A stretch of 64,000 nucleotides of DNA. It comes from Sinotaia quadrata (taxonomy: Eukaryota > Mollusca > Gastropoda > Architaenioglossa > Viviparidae). The notes below the pieces were generated by a model. It made no database searches. It was not told the DNA's origin and worked only from the letters and a program-made list of their open reading frames with translations. Positions 23,894 through 38,800 of this stretch are shown piece after piece. Within the stretch, counting starts at the first letter, position 1; the number at the start of each line of letters is the position of its first letter. Position numbers and translations under genes: made by a program. The DNA lies in NCBI GenBank assembly GCA_028829895.1, contig CM054181.1, forward strand, positions 27,223,357 through 27,287,356. Reading direction: 5' to 3'.

Positions 23894-26800
23894 GTATTTG
23901 AAAATAAATTTTACTGCAATTTCGTTTGTCCATATTGTATACAGCAAACGCTCAGTGTTTACGTCCCCCCCAAAAAAAAACATGTGCTTGTATAGTCAAA
24001 ATTATAAAACAATCAGATACTTATATATAACATTGCTTCAATCAAAGTTGTATATTAAGAGATTTTAGATCGCGATTTTCAGTGAATGTCAGTTTGTACG
24101 TTGATAATGTTGAGCTGAGTGATTGCATCGGAACTAGAAGAGCAAAACAACAGTACCTCTGTAAGTGTAACATACTAACAAAGAGCAAAACATAACTTCT
24201 ACAGTATTGCAGTAACAAAGAACAAAACTCTTCTTTTACAGTTAAAAAAAAAAAAAGCGAAACACAACTTTTTACAGTACTACAGTAACAAAGAGCAAAA
24301 CAACTTTTACAGTACCACAGGTAGATTACATTAGTCATTACAAACGTAGGCCTAATCGTTTAGTCATTCACTGTACCATTACTAATACTGTAATAGTAGA
24401 AATATTGCCATTCAATGATTCATTCATTACATTGCAGTAATAAGCTCTTCACATTAAGATGAAGTCAGTGCAGTATTTGGTAATAAAAATGTTAGCTTAA
24501 CTGTTGTCTGATATTTGTTTTTTTTCCCCTAAATTGCCTTAATTAGTTAATAATAATATTAATATTTTTATAAAATGATAATGATCACTTTAAAAATTAT
24601 GTATGAAACATTTCATTTCCATTTTGTGGGTGTGTGTATATTTAGTGTATGTGTGTTAAAATCTAGCTTTCTTTTAATATGTATTTTATTGTTTCAGCCA
24701 TCAATATAGATCAAAGGCCTATTCTTTAAGTTTAAATGTTTGATAATTTATTTGGATAATTGCCATTGTGCTTCTTCTTTTCAATTATTTTTATTCTTTT
24801 GTTTTTCTTTCATATTAATATAGCTTTTCATACACTTTAATTTTGGTTTTGTTTTTTCCAGAATCCAACAAGTGTAAAGGATATGGATATATAAAATATT
24901 CAATGCTGTAAGATCATGTGTATGTTTGTATGTGTATAAATAATAAATTGCAGTAAATATTTTGAAACCACAGATTTAACAGTTTTTTTTAAAAAAGTAA
25001 CTAATTTATATTTAAGTATCTTATAAGCAGTGGCTTTATGCACGATACATACTTTTACATTACAAGAAAGGATATATTTTGAATCGAAGTTAGTGTTTCG
25101 CTCAAAGAGCTTAAGATCATTAATAGTTCTGCCTCAAATAGTCAAGATGTGTCTCTACTAAATTAAAATACTTTGCTGTGCATCTGGAATAGAAGGTTAG
25201 GGTTAGGTAAGATTATGTTAAATTTTAGGAGCCTTATAAGTTACAAAGAGGAATATTTTTAAGGGAATTGTGAGCCAGTTTAAACATAGAACTTAGGTAT
25301 TTTAAGCTGACTAAATGAATCTTGTTGAACATAGGAGAGTATTTTAAATTGGCACAATGTCCTTCTCTAGCTATTATTTCAAAACTACCAAGCAATTAAA
25401 AAGTACTGAATAAATAAACTAAGTATATAGTAAATAAATAGTAAAATTTCTTGGCATAAGAAAGAGTTGATTGGTGTCAATATTTATAATCTGAAATAAT
25501 AGCTCTACAATTCATTTGTCATTGAGAAATATTGCTCCTCATACCTAGTAGCAGAACTCTCTTCTTAATCTTAGCTCTTGATTAGGCTGCAATCCAGTAG
25601 ATATATATTATATTTTAAAATACTGTTTACTGACTGACAGGGAGCATAACTCATACTGGAAATATGTAAGATGATGTCTGTAATAATTGCTTATTGATTC
25701 AATGATTGATTTCCATCTAAATTGCATACTTTCAACATTTTATTGAATCATGCAAAGACAAAAAATCCATTTAATTTTTTTAATAAGATGACATTTTTGA
25801 AGAAAGTGTTTCTTTGTGATCATTTTTCTGCTGATTTAATTTAATTTAATACAACATATATGTATTTTTTATATGAAAAGATCACAGACAAGTCCTTTGC
25901 AAACTTATATTATTGAACCATAGAATATTTTTTCCAAATGAGGAATTTTTAAGATTTAAGATTAGATAAATTTGTTACTGCTTAAATGCTTGAATTTAAT
26001 AAAATAAGAAATTTGTTGATTGGAAAATATATGCTTTTTGTCTTTGTAGAGAAGATGCTGTGAAAGCACAGGAAAAAGTGACACACATTGATGGTAGGAA
26101 AGTTTTTCTTTGCTATGCAAATGCTAAACAATCCCAAGTAAAGCAGCCTAGATTAAAGGGTGTGCTTGGAGAGGAAGAAGAAGAGAAACAAGAAAAGAAA
26201 GAAGAGAAAGATGGTAACTATAATTTATTTCAGCATTGGTTTTTTGTTTTGCAACACTCTACCAGGACCATCAGTTGAATTGTATCTGAATAAAAACATT
26301 ATGGAAGAGCAATAAATTTGGTTTCCAGTTGCAGCACTATAAATTATGGATGTTTGCAAAAGTTTTTTACTGAATATCAAGGTTAGCAATTCACTTCTCC
26401 TTGCCTCCCCATTAAAGTGTGTTGAAAAACAAAGTTAAGCACCCTTTGTCAGTAGCATGTCATTTAGCAACAAGGTCATAGATTAGAGCAGTAAATACTG
26501 CAATTATAAAATCATCACTTGTTTGGCTTTATAAATACAATAATTTTAGTAAATAATTGTTGAGAAAGGTCTCTGAAATTGAATATACTATCAGTATACT
26601 ATTCTAATAATTGCTTTTAATTGCTTTTAAGTTATGATATTTGCATTTATAAGTATTTTTTAAAATCAAGACATCTTGTGTTATTCTAATAATGCATTTA
26701 AGTTATAATATTTGCATTTGTATTTTTTTAAATTAAGACATCTTGTAAGACTGAACAGACAATGCAGAAAACAGAGTTCATTTCTGCAGATTATTTTAAT

Positions 26801-29800
26801 TAACACTAATAAAAAATCCTGATTTCACCCCAACCCCCACCCTTTTGGGCTCCTATGACAGGAACATTAAAACAAACATTAACATTAATATCTGCTGTTT
26901 TGTGATTTTTTAATTTTATAAGTACACAGTAGAAAACAGATAGACTTGTTTTCTTAAGTTTATAAAAGTGTTGTAGCAAAATTATCCCAAGCAATTTGCT
27001 AAGTATGTCAAAAGGACAGTAAGAAATAAAATCACATTTTCATTGCCTTATATACATTTTGTTATCCTAAATAGCACTGATACAATGAAAATAATCATTT
27101 TTTTCTTGTGGTGAAGGTAAAATATTTCCATGTTGTTAAACACACTTTTATTGCCTGATAACTGCAAATGTTATGGGAACTGAAAAGTTTTGTAACATTT
27201 ATAAATTCACATTTCTTGTATGTTTTTGCTGCCTGATAACTGCACATGTTTTGGGGAAGTATAAAGTTGTATAGCATTTATCAAGTCAGACCTATTGTAA
27301 GCTTTTGTTAATGGATATAGCATGCTATTTTTGCCTGATAAACTAACTGCACATATTTTGGGGGAAATTAAAGTTGTATAACAATTATCAAATCACATCT
27401 CTTGCAAGCTTTTATGAGAGGTCATAGTTGCTTGATAACTCTACATGTTTTGGGGAAGTGCATAGTTTTATAAAGTAACATTTCTTGTAAGCTTTTGTGA
27501 ATACCATTTTTGTTTGTCCTTGTACAGGCATTACTGCTGCATGAAGTATGCCTGATAAGCATTCCTAAATGTTGGAACCACTTATTAGCTAATATAGATA
27601 AAGAGTTTAATCAAGCTAGAGTAACACAATGAATTGGCCTGATGAGCATTCATAAAATGTCAGTGCCAGCTGTTAGCTAACAGAGTTAAGAAATTAATCA
27701 AATTACAATGACAATGATTTGGTTGGTAATAAGATGAATTCATTACTAATACTACTCTGTAAATACATAACTTGTTTATGTTTTCACTGAGGCATTTGAC
27801 CATTGACAAAAAGACTACTGGTCTATGATGTTAACTTAGCATTGTATTGCTGCTGTGAACATACATTTTCATGGTCATTGATGTCAGAAGGCTGTGTGTT
27901 TTAACTACCAGTGATAAAGAGTATTTTATTATTACTTTCTAGCAAAATTATTTCTTGATTTTCGAGATCTTGGGGACATGTGAATCTTGAGATTATAAGA
28001 ATATAACTTTTTACAAGATTTTGCTCTAGAGCAAATCTTTCTGGACCCAGATGTGCTGTACATTTAGTTAACACAAATTCCCTAAAAATCTAGTTTATTT
28101 CTAGTGCTTGTTGGTCAGGTTTAATATAATCACATGTATTCTTGAATTTTTCTTTGTGTTTTCACATTCTAGGTGTTAGTATGTCTGTAAAACATTTGTT
28201 TTTCATTTTATGGTAATATTTTTAATGGATAATAAAAATATTTAGGTGCACTTTTGAAACATTAATTTTTTCTTACTTTAAAAGTGATTTAGTTTCAGTC
28301 AAACAAACAGCAAGCCAGTTGTTCACTAAAACAAGTTCCTCTGGTGGAAGGAAGAAACATGTGGCAAAAACTGCTTCTAAACGTTGTCGCCTTATCATAA
28401 GAAACCTCTCTTTCAAGGTATGCTGCACTTCAATCACAGATTTTCACTCAGTTTTCCTAAGAAATTACCTATTTGTAGAGTATTAAAAAAAATAATAACA
28501 TGTTATTAGTTCACTTATTTTATGACAGTAAGATTATTGGTTTTCATAGTTCATATCATTAAAATGGAATTTAATTACAAATTATATGGGCACAGAAGAA
28601 CATTTGTCTTTATGAGTGTGAGAGAGTCTGAGAAAAATAAGAGAGAAAATAACTGTGTAACTACTATAACTTTTTCCTTTCTTTTTTTTTTATTTAACAC
28701 TTCATTTTATGGACTTTTTAATTTTGAGATTTGTAGATACTGAATGTTTACAAAATATATGCTTATATTGTTAAAGTTTTGATTTGTATTTATTCTGTTC
28801 AGTGTGAAGAGCAAGATTTGAAGGGTGAATTTGAGAAGTTTGGAGAAATAATTGAAGCAAGAATACCAACAAAGCCAGGTAGAACAGTGGATTCTTAACA
28901 TATTTTTATACATCTACTATTGATAATTACCAGAATCTCATGTCTCATAATGCTGAATTGTTTCTCCTTATGCTTGTATGCATACACCACAACTCATTTG
29001 TAGAAATGTTCCAATACTTTTTGTTGTTGTGTTAACTAACATTTTAGTTGTTGTCTGACATTTATGATATTCTCTTTTTTTTTTGATATTAGGGTTTTAA
29101 ATGAAAGCTTTTTATTAACTCTGATTGTGCTTTCATTTCTGAAAAGTTAGAAGGCATTTATTGATGCTGACTCTTTAGATTTTAGTTTATTACTAAAGTA
29201 ATGGAAATTAAAAATGATTTTGGTTTGTAAAATATTGTGGTAAATTCTCAGTTGTGATCAATTAACATACAATAGAATTTGGTAAATGGGCCACTGGTTA
29301 ATTGGCTCAGCCACTTATTTGGGACAAATCTTAAAGAAAACACAAATAATAGAATTAGCACAATTTGCTTTGCTTATTTGAGGCACCATGCTGCTTAATT
29401 GAAACAGTAACTGCTTGATGGCACACTTATGGTGACAGCTATTACTGCTATGGCATGGCAGCCCTTACTGTGTTCATTGCTAAATCAACACTGTTTCAAT
29501 CAGTAATACACTTTTATCTGTAAAATATCAGATTCTTTGAGATGCCATGGAAAGATTTTATATTAGTTAACAGAATTGTCTTACTCAACAAAATTACAAA
29601 TACAAGTCATCACCGACTGGTATGTTTAACTGGAGTACAACAGTACATCAAAAGACTCCAGAAGACCAGGAAAGTAATGATGATGATACTTCAGAGCCTC
29701 GACTAGTAGCTAACCAGGATCCCAGAAAAATTATGTTTGCTGAATTACGATACTCCTTCATTACTTCATGCAGGAAGACAATGAAGGCAGCTCAATATCA

Positions 29801-32800
29801 GCACTAGATACATGATTTACTGCATTACGGTATTTTTATTGCTCAATAAACAATGGTTTGTGTTTTCTTTTATACATTTTGGTACATATATATGTTTACC
29901 TTTTTACTCACTTTGCATAATTAGGGCAGCTACTTAATTGGGCCAACCATTAAACCAGGATCTACTGTATTTAATAATTTATTTTCTAGATGGAAAAAAG
30001 CATGGATTTGGTTTTGTTCAGTTCAGCAATATAAATTCAGCTCGCAGGGCCATTCAGGAGAAGAATGCCAAGGAAATTAAAGGTTTGTTGTTGTAAATTT
30101 TATACAAATTTTAATGATTTGAGTTACATTGCAGAACAGAAATGCTTGTCAGGCAAACAAGCAACAGAGACCATCTGTAAATGATAAAAAGTGTTGTATA
30201 CTTAACTAAGTGCTCTCATCTTTTTTATAAAATGCAAATATTTTAAATTATTGTACATTAATGATAAAGAAAGATGGATGGATGGATGGACGGACGGATG
30301 GATGGATGGATAGAGAGAGAGAATAAGAATTGGATTGGGATTGGGATGGATGGATGGATGGATTTCGGGATGGGATGGATAGATGGATGGATCTTGTAGT
30401 GTGTGTTTTTGGTTAAGTTTCAATTTTAAACTTAGAAAAACTGGAATATAATGTTTTTTGTTAAGGCTTGTTGAAAGAAATTTAAATTTTTAAAACTTAA
30501 AAGTTTAAAAGCAAAATAATCATCTGATAGTATACATAGAAAATACACATACTGGAAAAGTAAGACCATACTTAAATTGGTTTTCTGGACTGTCATAATG
30601 ATGCCAATTATTTTAGCTTTTAAGCATTTTTTAATGATCTTCTGATAACAAGATTGGCCAACATTTTTTCTACATTGGTCTTCTGATAACAAGATTGGCC
30701 AACATTTTTTCTACATTGAAATAATTTCTATACCAAATTTTTCTATACCATATTTAAAGACTGTATTGATAACTAATATCTTTTCTTGCTTGCATGATGA
30801 AGTAATCTGACCCAAAATAAAGTTTATCTTATTTGATTTTGTTGTTGTTTATGTTTTAAAAGAATCATCTTTTGATAAACATCCTTTGTTTTTGAGGCAT
30901 TTTGCATTTCAGTCTTATTACATCATCCATTCTTAATGTCTACATAATTTGTTTTACATTTATTTATTATTTTTTATTACTCTCAATTTTAGTCATACTG
31001 ATACAAGCAAATAAAATATATCTGTTCTAGCACAATTCCAATAAATCTTGTTTTTAGTTTTTACCATTCTTATGAATGATTATATTTTTTCATAACTTAA
31101 TTTCAGGTCGAATTGTGGCAGTTGACTGGGCTGTTGCTAAAGACAGATTTTTGAAAAGTTTAAGTGAAAATGTATCCCCTGGTAAGCATGTTTATTAGAT
31201 ATTTATATTTATTAAATATGAATATTTCAGAAAGTTTAGAGAATCATTGTGCCAGTGGGCAGGATGTGTTCAGGTATTTATATCTCCTTCCAACTTTGAT
31301 TGATTTTGCAGACAATTAGCATTTATCAATTGGGCAGATTTTCTTTTATGAAGTTTATTTTCAGTTTCTGTATTTATATTTACTGATATTAGTTGAAATA
31401 TTTTGTGTGCAACATTAACCCCTTCACTGCACAGGATGGTACATTGAGGTCATATAATAATGGCACTGAATGAGTTAAACTTATTAAAGTGTGGTGCGAG
31501 ATTTCATTTGCAAATTTAAAGAAGACTTCCCTAAATTTTGGTTAAATAATATGTTAGATTTAATTAAGCTGAACAATGACCCTCACTTAAAATGAGCAAG
31601 AAAATGCAAAATATCTTACTGATTATTAATTTTAAGAAAAATAACAAAGCTAGAAAGGCAGTTTTGTGCTGCTTTCTATTATTTCATCTGCGAACATTAC
31701 CACTCTACTGCAGTTCTGGCTTTCAGTATTTCATGTGTACATATCTAGTTTGCCTAGTAGTTTGTATTACAGACTATTAACTATTGCATGTGAGCTCTTC
31801 TTGTTTATTTCCAGCTTATTGTTTGATTTACATGGTTTGCTAATGAGTTTGGTTTGGCAGCATTTACTTTTTACAGATTTTGAGTGATAAAATTAATAAT
31901 GATGTTTAATTTACATGCTGCTTAGAGACTTATTTTTATTGTTGACACACTTTAAAAATTAATTTATGTCCTTTCATTATTTAAAAATACCATAAGTTAG
32001 AACTTTCATGAATTGAGAAAATATATTTAATTTTTATCTTTATTTATAATATATCATAATATATTTTTCAGACAGCTTAAAATTAAATTTATATCTGGTT
32101 TCAGCCTTCAGTTGTGGCCTTAAGCTCTAATAATGTATTTTTTCTTTATTCATAGAGAAGCAAGATGATGAGCATTCAGATGATGAAGGATCCTTTAGTG
32201 CTGACAGTGACAACAAGTCTGCCCCACAGAAAACACCTACAGTTTTAAAAAGAAAGGCAGAAGATGGAAAGGTTGAAGACAATAGAAAGAAAAAATGTCT
32301 CAGAGAGTCTTCTGACTCTGCGACTGCAGAGGAAGGTAATTATAGCATATTGGTAATTTCATTTAAGTTATACAGGCATATATATTACTCAGTAAATACT
32401 GTTATTATTAATACTTAGTAAATAATATTACTATTAAACTTAATGTAATTTTCGTTTGTGGTTTCAGAAGAAATGTCAAATGATTCTTTAGGTGATGGAG
32501 AGTCTGAATCAGATGAAGGGTTTAGCGAAGAAAAACAGAAGAAGAAGAAAAAGAAGAGGCATGATAGTGGTGAGATGTCTGTCATACAAAATTTTGTTGC
32601 TGTATGCCTGACTATATATTGTCCTATATTGTCCAGTCCTGCTAGAGAAATATGAAGAAAATGTAGTAATTGGTTAACGCACTGTTCATTGATATAAGCA
32701 TTCATTAAAATATAGAATAACTTTATATTTTTAGTATTTAAAAAGTAAAAGAAAAAGTAATAATAATAATATCTTTTCACCCAGTAATATGTTTTTCTGT

Positions 32801-35800
32801 AGAATTCTTGGTATTTCTGATTTTATCAACAAGAATTTTAAGCACAAGCTTTTAAATATTACATGGTATAAGATGATGGTGATGATGATATGTTTCTATT
32901 GAGAAAAGGTTCATTTGCTTCATTTATGAAGATATTCAGAAGAAAAGATGAACTTTAAACAAATTTGCTTCCTTGGTTCTTATCTCCTTGACCGTCCATT
33001 CTTCACTAACATATTTTGTCTGTATCAGATTTCTACAACATTTGATCATGAGAATAATTTTCAATTTTGGTCCCAAATTCTTCATAAAGGAAAAGCTTAT
33101 AAGAATGTAAAAAGATAAAAATATGTATTAAAAAAATATAAATGAAATAATTATAGCAATTGTTATTCAAAAAGAAACAAAAAAATTGTTTTGTCATCTC
33201 TTTCAATCTGTTAAGCAGTTATCATTTTTTCCCTCTAAGTTTTCTTAACTTACAGAAGGATAAAATTATAATTAATTTAAACCTGTCTATTACAGATTCA
33301 AAGTTTGAAAAAAGACCTGATGTCAATGAAGGGCGAACACTGTTTATAAGGTAAATAATTTAATACTTCATTTATAATTTAACTTTTGCATTAATTTGAA
33401 ATGTAACAGACATCATCCACTTTTATTGACCAAGGAATTTTGTTTTGCAGATTATATTTTAATTTATTCATATTAAATTTAAGTAAAATTTATTCTGCTG
33501 TTGCCATTGCTAGATGTATCTGTGATATAAGAGTATCTGGAATATGACTTCTAAGTTGAATAATTGCTTGTAATTTTTAGTTCTGTATCACACTTCAGTA
33601 TATCTGCTGTCCAATAGATATGATCTCCAGGCAGTCAAGTAATTGCTTGTAATGTGGAGTAATGTACTGTGTCTTACCCCCGTTATTCAATATATGTTGT
33701 CTTTAAGCAGAGTTCAAGTTGAGCAGGAGAAAAGATCAGAAATCATAGTCTCAGTGGAACATTAGCACCTCACCATTTCTAAATGCAGAATAAACATACA
33801 GTAGGATCTAAATGGTAACTTTAGCATGTACTGGTTATTCAACGGGAACATTAGCACACACCAGTTTCAAAATAGGAACATTAGCACACACCAGTTTCAG
33901 AATAGGAACATTAACACACACTACATCAAAATAGAAGTATTAACACACACCACATCAAAATAGAAACATTAATACACACCACATCTAAAAGAAACATTAA
34001 CACATACCACATCAAAATAGGAACATTAACACACACCACATCAAAACAGGAACATTAAAACACACCAGCATCAAAATAGGAACATCAGGATTCCCACTCA
34101 AGTCTGGAATTTAGCTTTTCCAGGCTGGGAAAGGTCTGGAAAATCAGTAAAATGTCAAAATATTCTGGGAAAGATTTAATTTGAGGTATGCTGCAACAAC
34201 TTTGGACTTGTATTGATTTGGTTATGAAATAATGTAATCCATACATCTTTATTTGATTAACCCCAATATTTACGTCTGTTTCTTCAAAAATAACAGTTTT
34301 GAGCGTCCTTTGTCTTATCTTTTGATTAATTTTTGTATCATTTCGATATTTCTATTATTTCATATTAATTTTTAAAAAAAAACATCGATTTTGGTTTTTC
34401 TCTTGAGAGACAGTAACCTAATTCTATAAAAAAAAAATATAGTGTAGATCAGACATTATGTAAGCATCTTATCTGGTTATAGTAGGCCAATTCTTGCTGC
34501 ACAGTGATGGTGAGCTCTAATCCTCCAATGGTAATTAAACTGACACAACACCACCCTAGTTAATGGTTATGATTGTTATTATTATTAATCATCCATAACT
34601 AATTACAAATGATGAGAATCTTAATTTATGTTGTTAATAATTCTCCAGAAGACACCATTTGTCTCTCAATTGGCAGATATGCAGACGTTGTAAACATTTT
34701 CTCTCTTTCACAACATTAAAGACAAAACATTTATCGTCACGCAATATTTCCATAGGTGGAAAACTTCTTACCAAGGAGAAGATAAATCTGTCTTTCATCT
34801 ATATTTAGTGAGCCTTCCCATCCACCCACTATCTCACCATCAATATGTCTAAAAAGGTCAACAAATTTAACAATAAATTTAATAAATCAACAAATATACA
34901 TATAACAAATACAATCAAAGAGCATTGGTATTTGCATTGCTTCACAACAATGTTCGATTAATGCTAGACAATCATTCAGTTTATCCATGCATAGACAACA
35001 GTAGTTAAATGCCCATATATAATCAAATTCATAGGCATAATTTATCATAGACATGAGAATGGAGTTTTGAAGAAATAATTAAAATCAATGTACATAACCT
35101 TTTCAAAGATGGCTGCCATCACTATCTCGTGTTCACAATCACGCAGTTTGCAACAAGCCACTTTCTTTCTTATTTAAATGATGGTTCCAGGTACCCCTTC
35201 TAGGCATGCAACACAACTGTTCCAGAATCTTCAAAGTGCTCTCCAAGCACACTGTAGAAAATCATCCCGAATTTCCTTTGCGCTTTCAAGCACATCAGGA
35301 GAAATGTTCCTGAATTTTTATGTATGCTACTCAGCACACCATGAAGAATATTCAAATTAATCTTCGCGAATTCTTGAGATCAAACTCAAGCCACCATTTT
35401 CGCTGTATTGGCTCTCAAACAGAATGCAGAATTCACTCCTGTCTGAAACAGCTTCTCATAAGCTAACAATCACCTTTATGATCGGACTTGAGTTTCATCA
35501 AATTCAAAGTGATCATACAGACTTTCTTCAACAAAATAACTTTTGGTCCATCCCCATTGGATGAATTTGTTATGAATAAATGTGAGACAATTACAATGTA
35601 TTAGTCAGAAAAACTACTCATCCAGTTAGAACTGGTTTGGATTGCATCAGCAATTTTCTAAAACATTCTCACTGAGTTGTTTAATTTCAACTTTGACACT
35701 TATAAATATCACCATAAACAGTGCCCAAAGTGGGATCACTTTGACATTTAACAGTTTATACAACAATTAAATTTAGAATTAAGGATAGGCAAATTTTCTC

Positions 35801-38800
35801 CACAACAGAAACCTTGTTACATATTTACAGTTACATCAAAGGAATGTCTCATATCTTTGAATATATTTGATTATGTTGATTTAATATATATATTTATTTA
35901 TATCGAAGGAATGTCATATATCTTTGTATATATTTTTTTATTTCATTGATTTACTATATATATATATATATATTTACATCGAAGGAATGTCCCATTTGAA
36001 GCAGTGGAAGATGAAATAAGTGAGCAGTTGCAAGAATTTGGTGACCTTGTTTACACAAGGCTTGTGGTGGACCCAGAGACTGAACGTCCTAAAGGTAAGA
36101 TCTTATGTTCTTGAATCTATGATTTGTTTATTTTCTTCTATTTCTGTCTTCTCCCTCAATATTTTAAATTTAATTTTCTTTGGTCTATGTGTGTGTGTCA
36201 GACTAATTTGGGAGATGTGCTTCCAGCTTATGCTGATTTCAAGCAAGAGTGAGGGACTGAGGGTGGGTGGGAAGTAGGACTCAAACAAAATTTTGCTGGT
36301 GAACTTCTCTCTGTCTATGCTGACTGTTGTACTTTTTCCTTTTCCTCAGTTGTGTGCATTTCTTTTTCTTTATTTACTTAGTCATTTTGCAGCAGGTGAC
36401 AGCCATTAACATTGCTAAGACTGCAGGAGGGTTTATCTAAAAGAGTTATTATCTTGCCAAGTCTGACTTAGTAGGTACACATGCCTGGGATATTCAGGCC
36501 CATGTCCATGATGTTCTTGACCATTGCTGGTGTTTCCAGTTCTACATTGTTTTTGCTGTTTTCTCTGCCTCAACCTCTGGTTAGTTCTTTGGGGCTGTTT
36601 GCTGTATCTCCAAGATGGAGGAGGGAAGTATAGGTTGTCCAGCATATATATCAGTGAGTCTGCAAAGAGATGGTTAAAAGTCCCTGGTAGATTGTCCGTT
36701 GTTGTTTGGGGAGCTTTGGCAGAGTTTTAGTCCATATTGGTGGAGGTGGTGGTTGTAGTAACTAACAGTTGTTGCTGCTGCTGGTGCTGTTGGTGCTGTT
36801 TTTATTCTGTTATTATTATTATTATTTATTATTGTGTGTGTCTTTCTTTATTATATCATAATTTATATCCCATCTTTTAAATTAAAAAAGCTTTCTGTTT
36901 TGATTTTTGCATCCAACTCTCTAATTAGAGTTGAATTTTTATTTTACATTTTCTTCAAATTGTTACCTGTTGACTAGTTCTTTTGCCTATAGTTACTTTG
37001 CTTTTATCAATGTGGATATTATTGTAATGTTTAAAATTAGGGATTTTGTTTTGTTTTATTTTTAAAAATGGCAAATGAAGATTATCTCCCCTTTTTATAT
37101 ATAGCTTTGCTGCAATCATTAATTAGTTTTATAAAAACAGTTGGCAGGCATTCTGTTTATAATAAGGGAGTCTTTCTGCGACCTTCAGACTCTTTTTTAA
37201 TGTTGTACTAGCATTCTGTCTACAATAGAATACTCACACAGACCCTCTAATTATGTACATAAACTAGTTGATCTATCAGTCCCCTATTTTTTACTCTTTG
37301 CATAACTTAAGTATCCTGGCATATTTTGTTTGTGAATGATTCTGTTGGAATCAAGTACTTGCATTAATAAGTTTGGTGTTCCTCTAGATTCTAGAATATC
37401 TATTAATTTAAGACAAAATTCTAATTAAAAATCCCTTTCACTGAATATCAAATTAAAACAAGATTTTATATTGCAAGTATTACATCTCTGACATAATTTT
37501 TTTTTTTTTACAATGTTAATTAATTAAATCTTGTAATGTGATGTGAGCTAAATCATCTTTTTTATCACCATTATTATATTTTTTATTATAATTGATTTAG
37601 ACTTTTATCCCTACTGTTTATAGGAACAGCATTTGTACAGTTTAAAACAAAGGATGCAGCAGAGAAATGTCTGTCAAAAGCACAGGATGAGAGCAAGGTA
37701 AACAGTTTAAACTTAATTACAACAATATTTTTATAGCCTAATTATAGATGATATTTTTTTTTTACTGTATTACAAATGATAGTTTCTAAATTAATTACAA
37801 ATGATTACTTTTTAAAATTTAATTACAAAATTGATATTTTTTTTTACTTAATAGCAAATGATATTTATTTTTATGCTTTGTTTGTAGGAAGGTGGTATAT
37901 TCTTGCAAGGGCGCAGACTTTTAATAGTACTGGCAGTCAGTCGTACAGAAGCACAGAACCAAAAGAAAGCAGAAAAGGTCAAAGAAAAGAAAGATAGCAG
38001 AAATCTTTTTCTTGCTCGTGAAGGCAGTAAGTACTATTTTTCTTCTTATTTCCATTTTAAAATAGTATTAAATTGCTTTTATAATTTTTATTTGTGCCCA
38101 AATTTATTTATAATTTATAAATAAATAGTATTGTTTTAAATAAGGTATCTGAGTGGTTGTTGTTTGTGTTTCTTATGTATTGTCATATTGGTTAGCAGAC
38201 TACCTTGTCAAAGCTTTGAAAAGTCGTGAATTTTCTGTCATCAATGATTGAAAATATTTTTTTGGTATCTTAATCAGTAATCATCATTCATTTTTTTTTC
38301 CTCTGTAATAAAATTAATGATTGTTCAAACAAATTTATTCTTTTTCTGTCATTGATGATTTTTAATAGAGTTTTTTAATTGCATTAATGATTGGAAATAA
38401 ACTGGTAGTCTCTTTCATTCATCATTGTGAAATGTTATGAACATTTAATCTCTTTCAGTCAGTTAATGATTGCAAAAGTAAAAATTTAGTCTTTTTATTC
38501 AGTTAATTATTATAATTAAACAGTTAATCTTTTCTGGCATTAGTGATTGCAAATACACAGTTAGCAATTTTCTATCATTTATGATTATAAATAAAATTTG
38601 TTATTAATAATTGTAATTAACAGTTACTCTTTTTCAGTCATCATTGTCAGTTAATAAACATTTAGTCTCTTTCCATCATTTAATAATTGCAAGTAAAAAT
38701 TTTGTCTTGTGTTGGTAAGACTGATAAATATACATTTACATGAATCCCTCGCTGAAGCTGTTCAGCTTGTTGGTTTTAATAGTCGCTTAGCTTTGGTTCC

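Noticed and set aside
34096..34200. tctggaaaatcagtaaaatg / tctgggaaagattt words as a transposon
   Set aside because: Resembles sequence often seen in invertebrate repeats, but no boundaries or copies could be established here.
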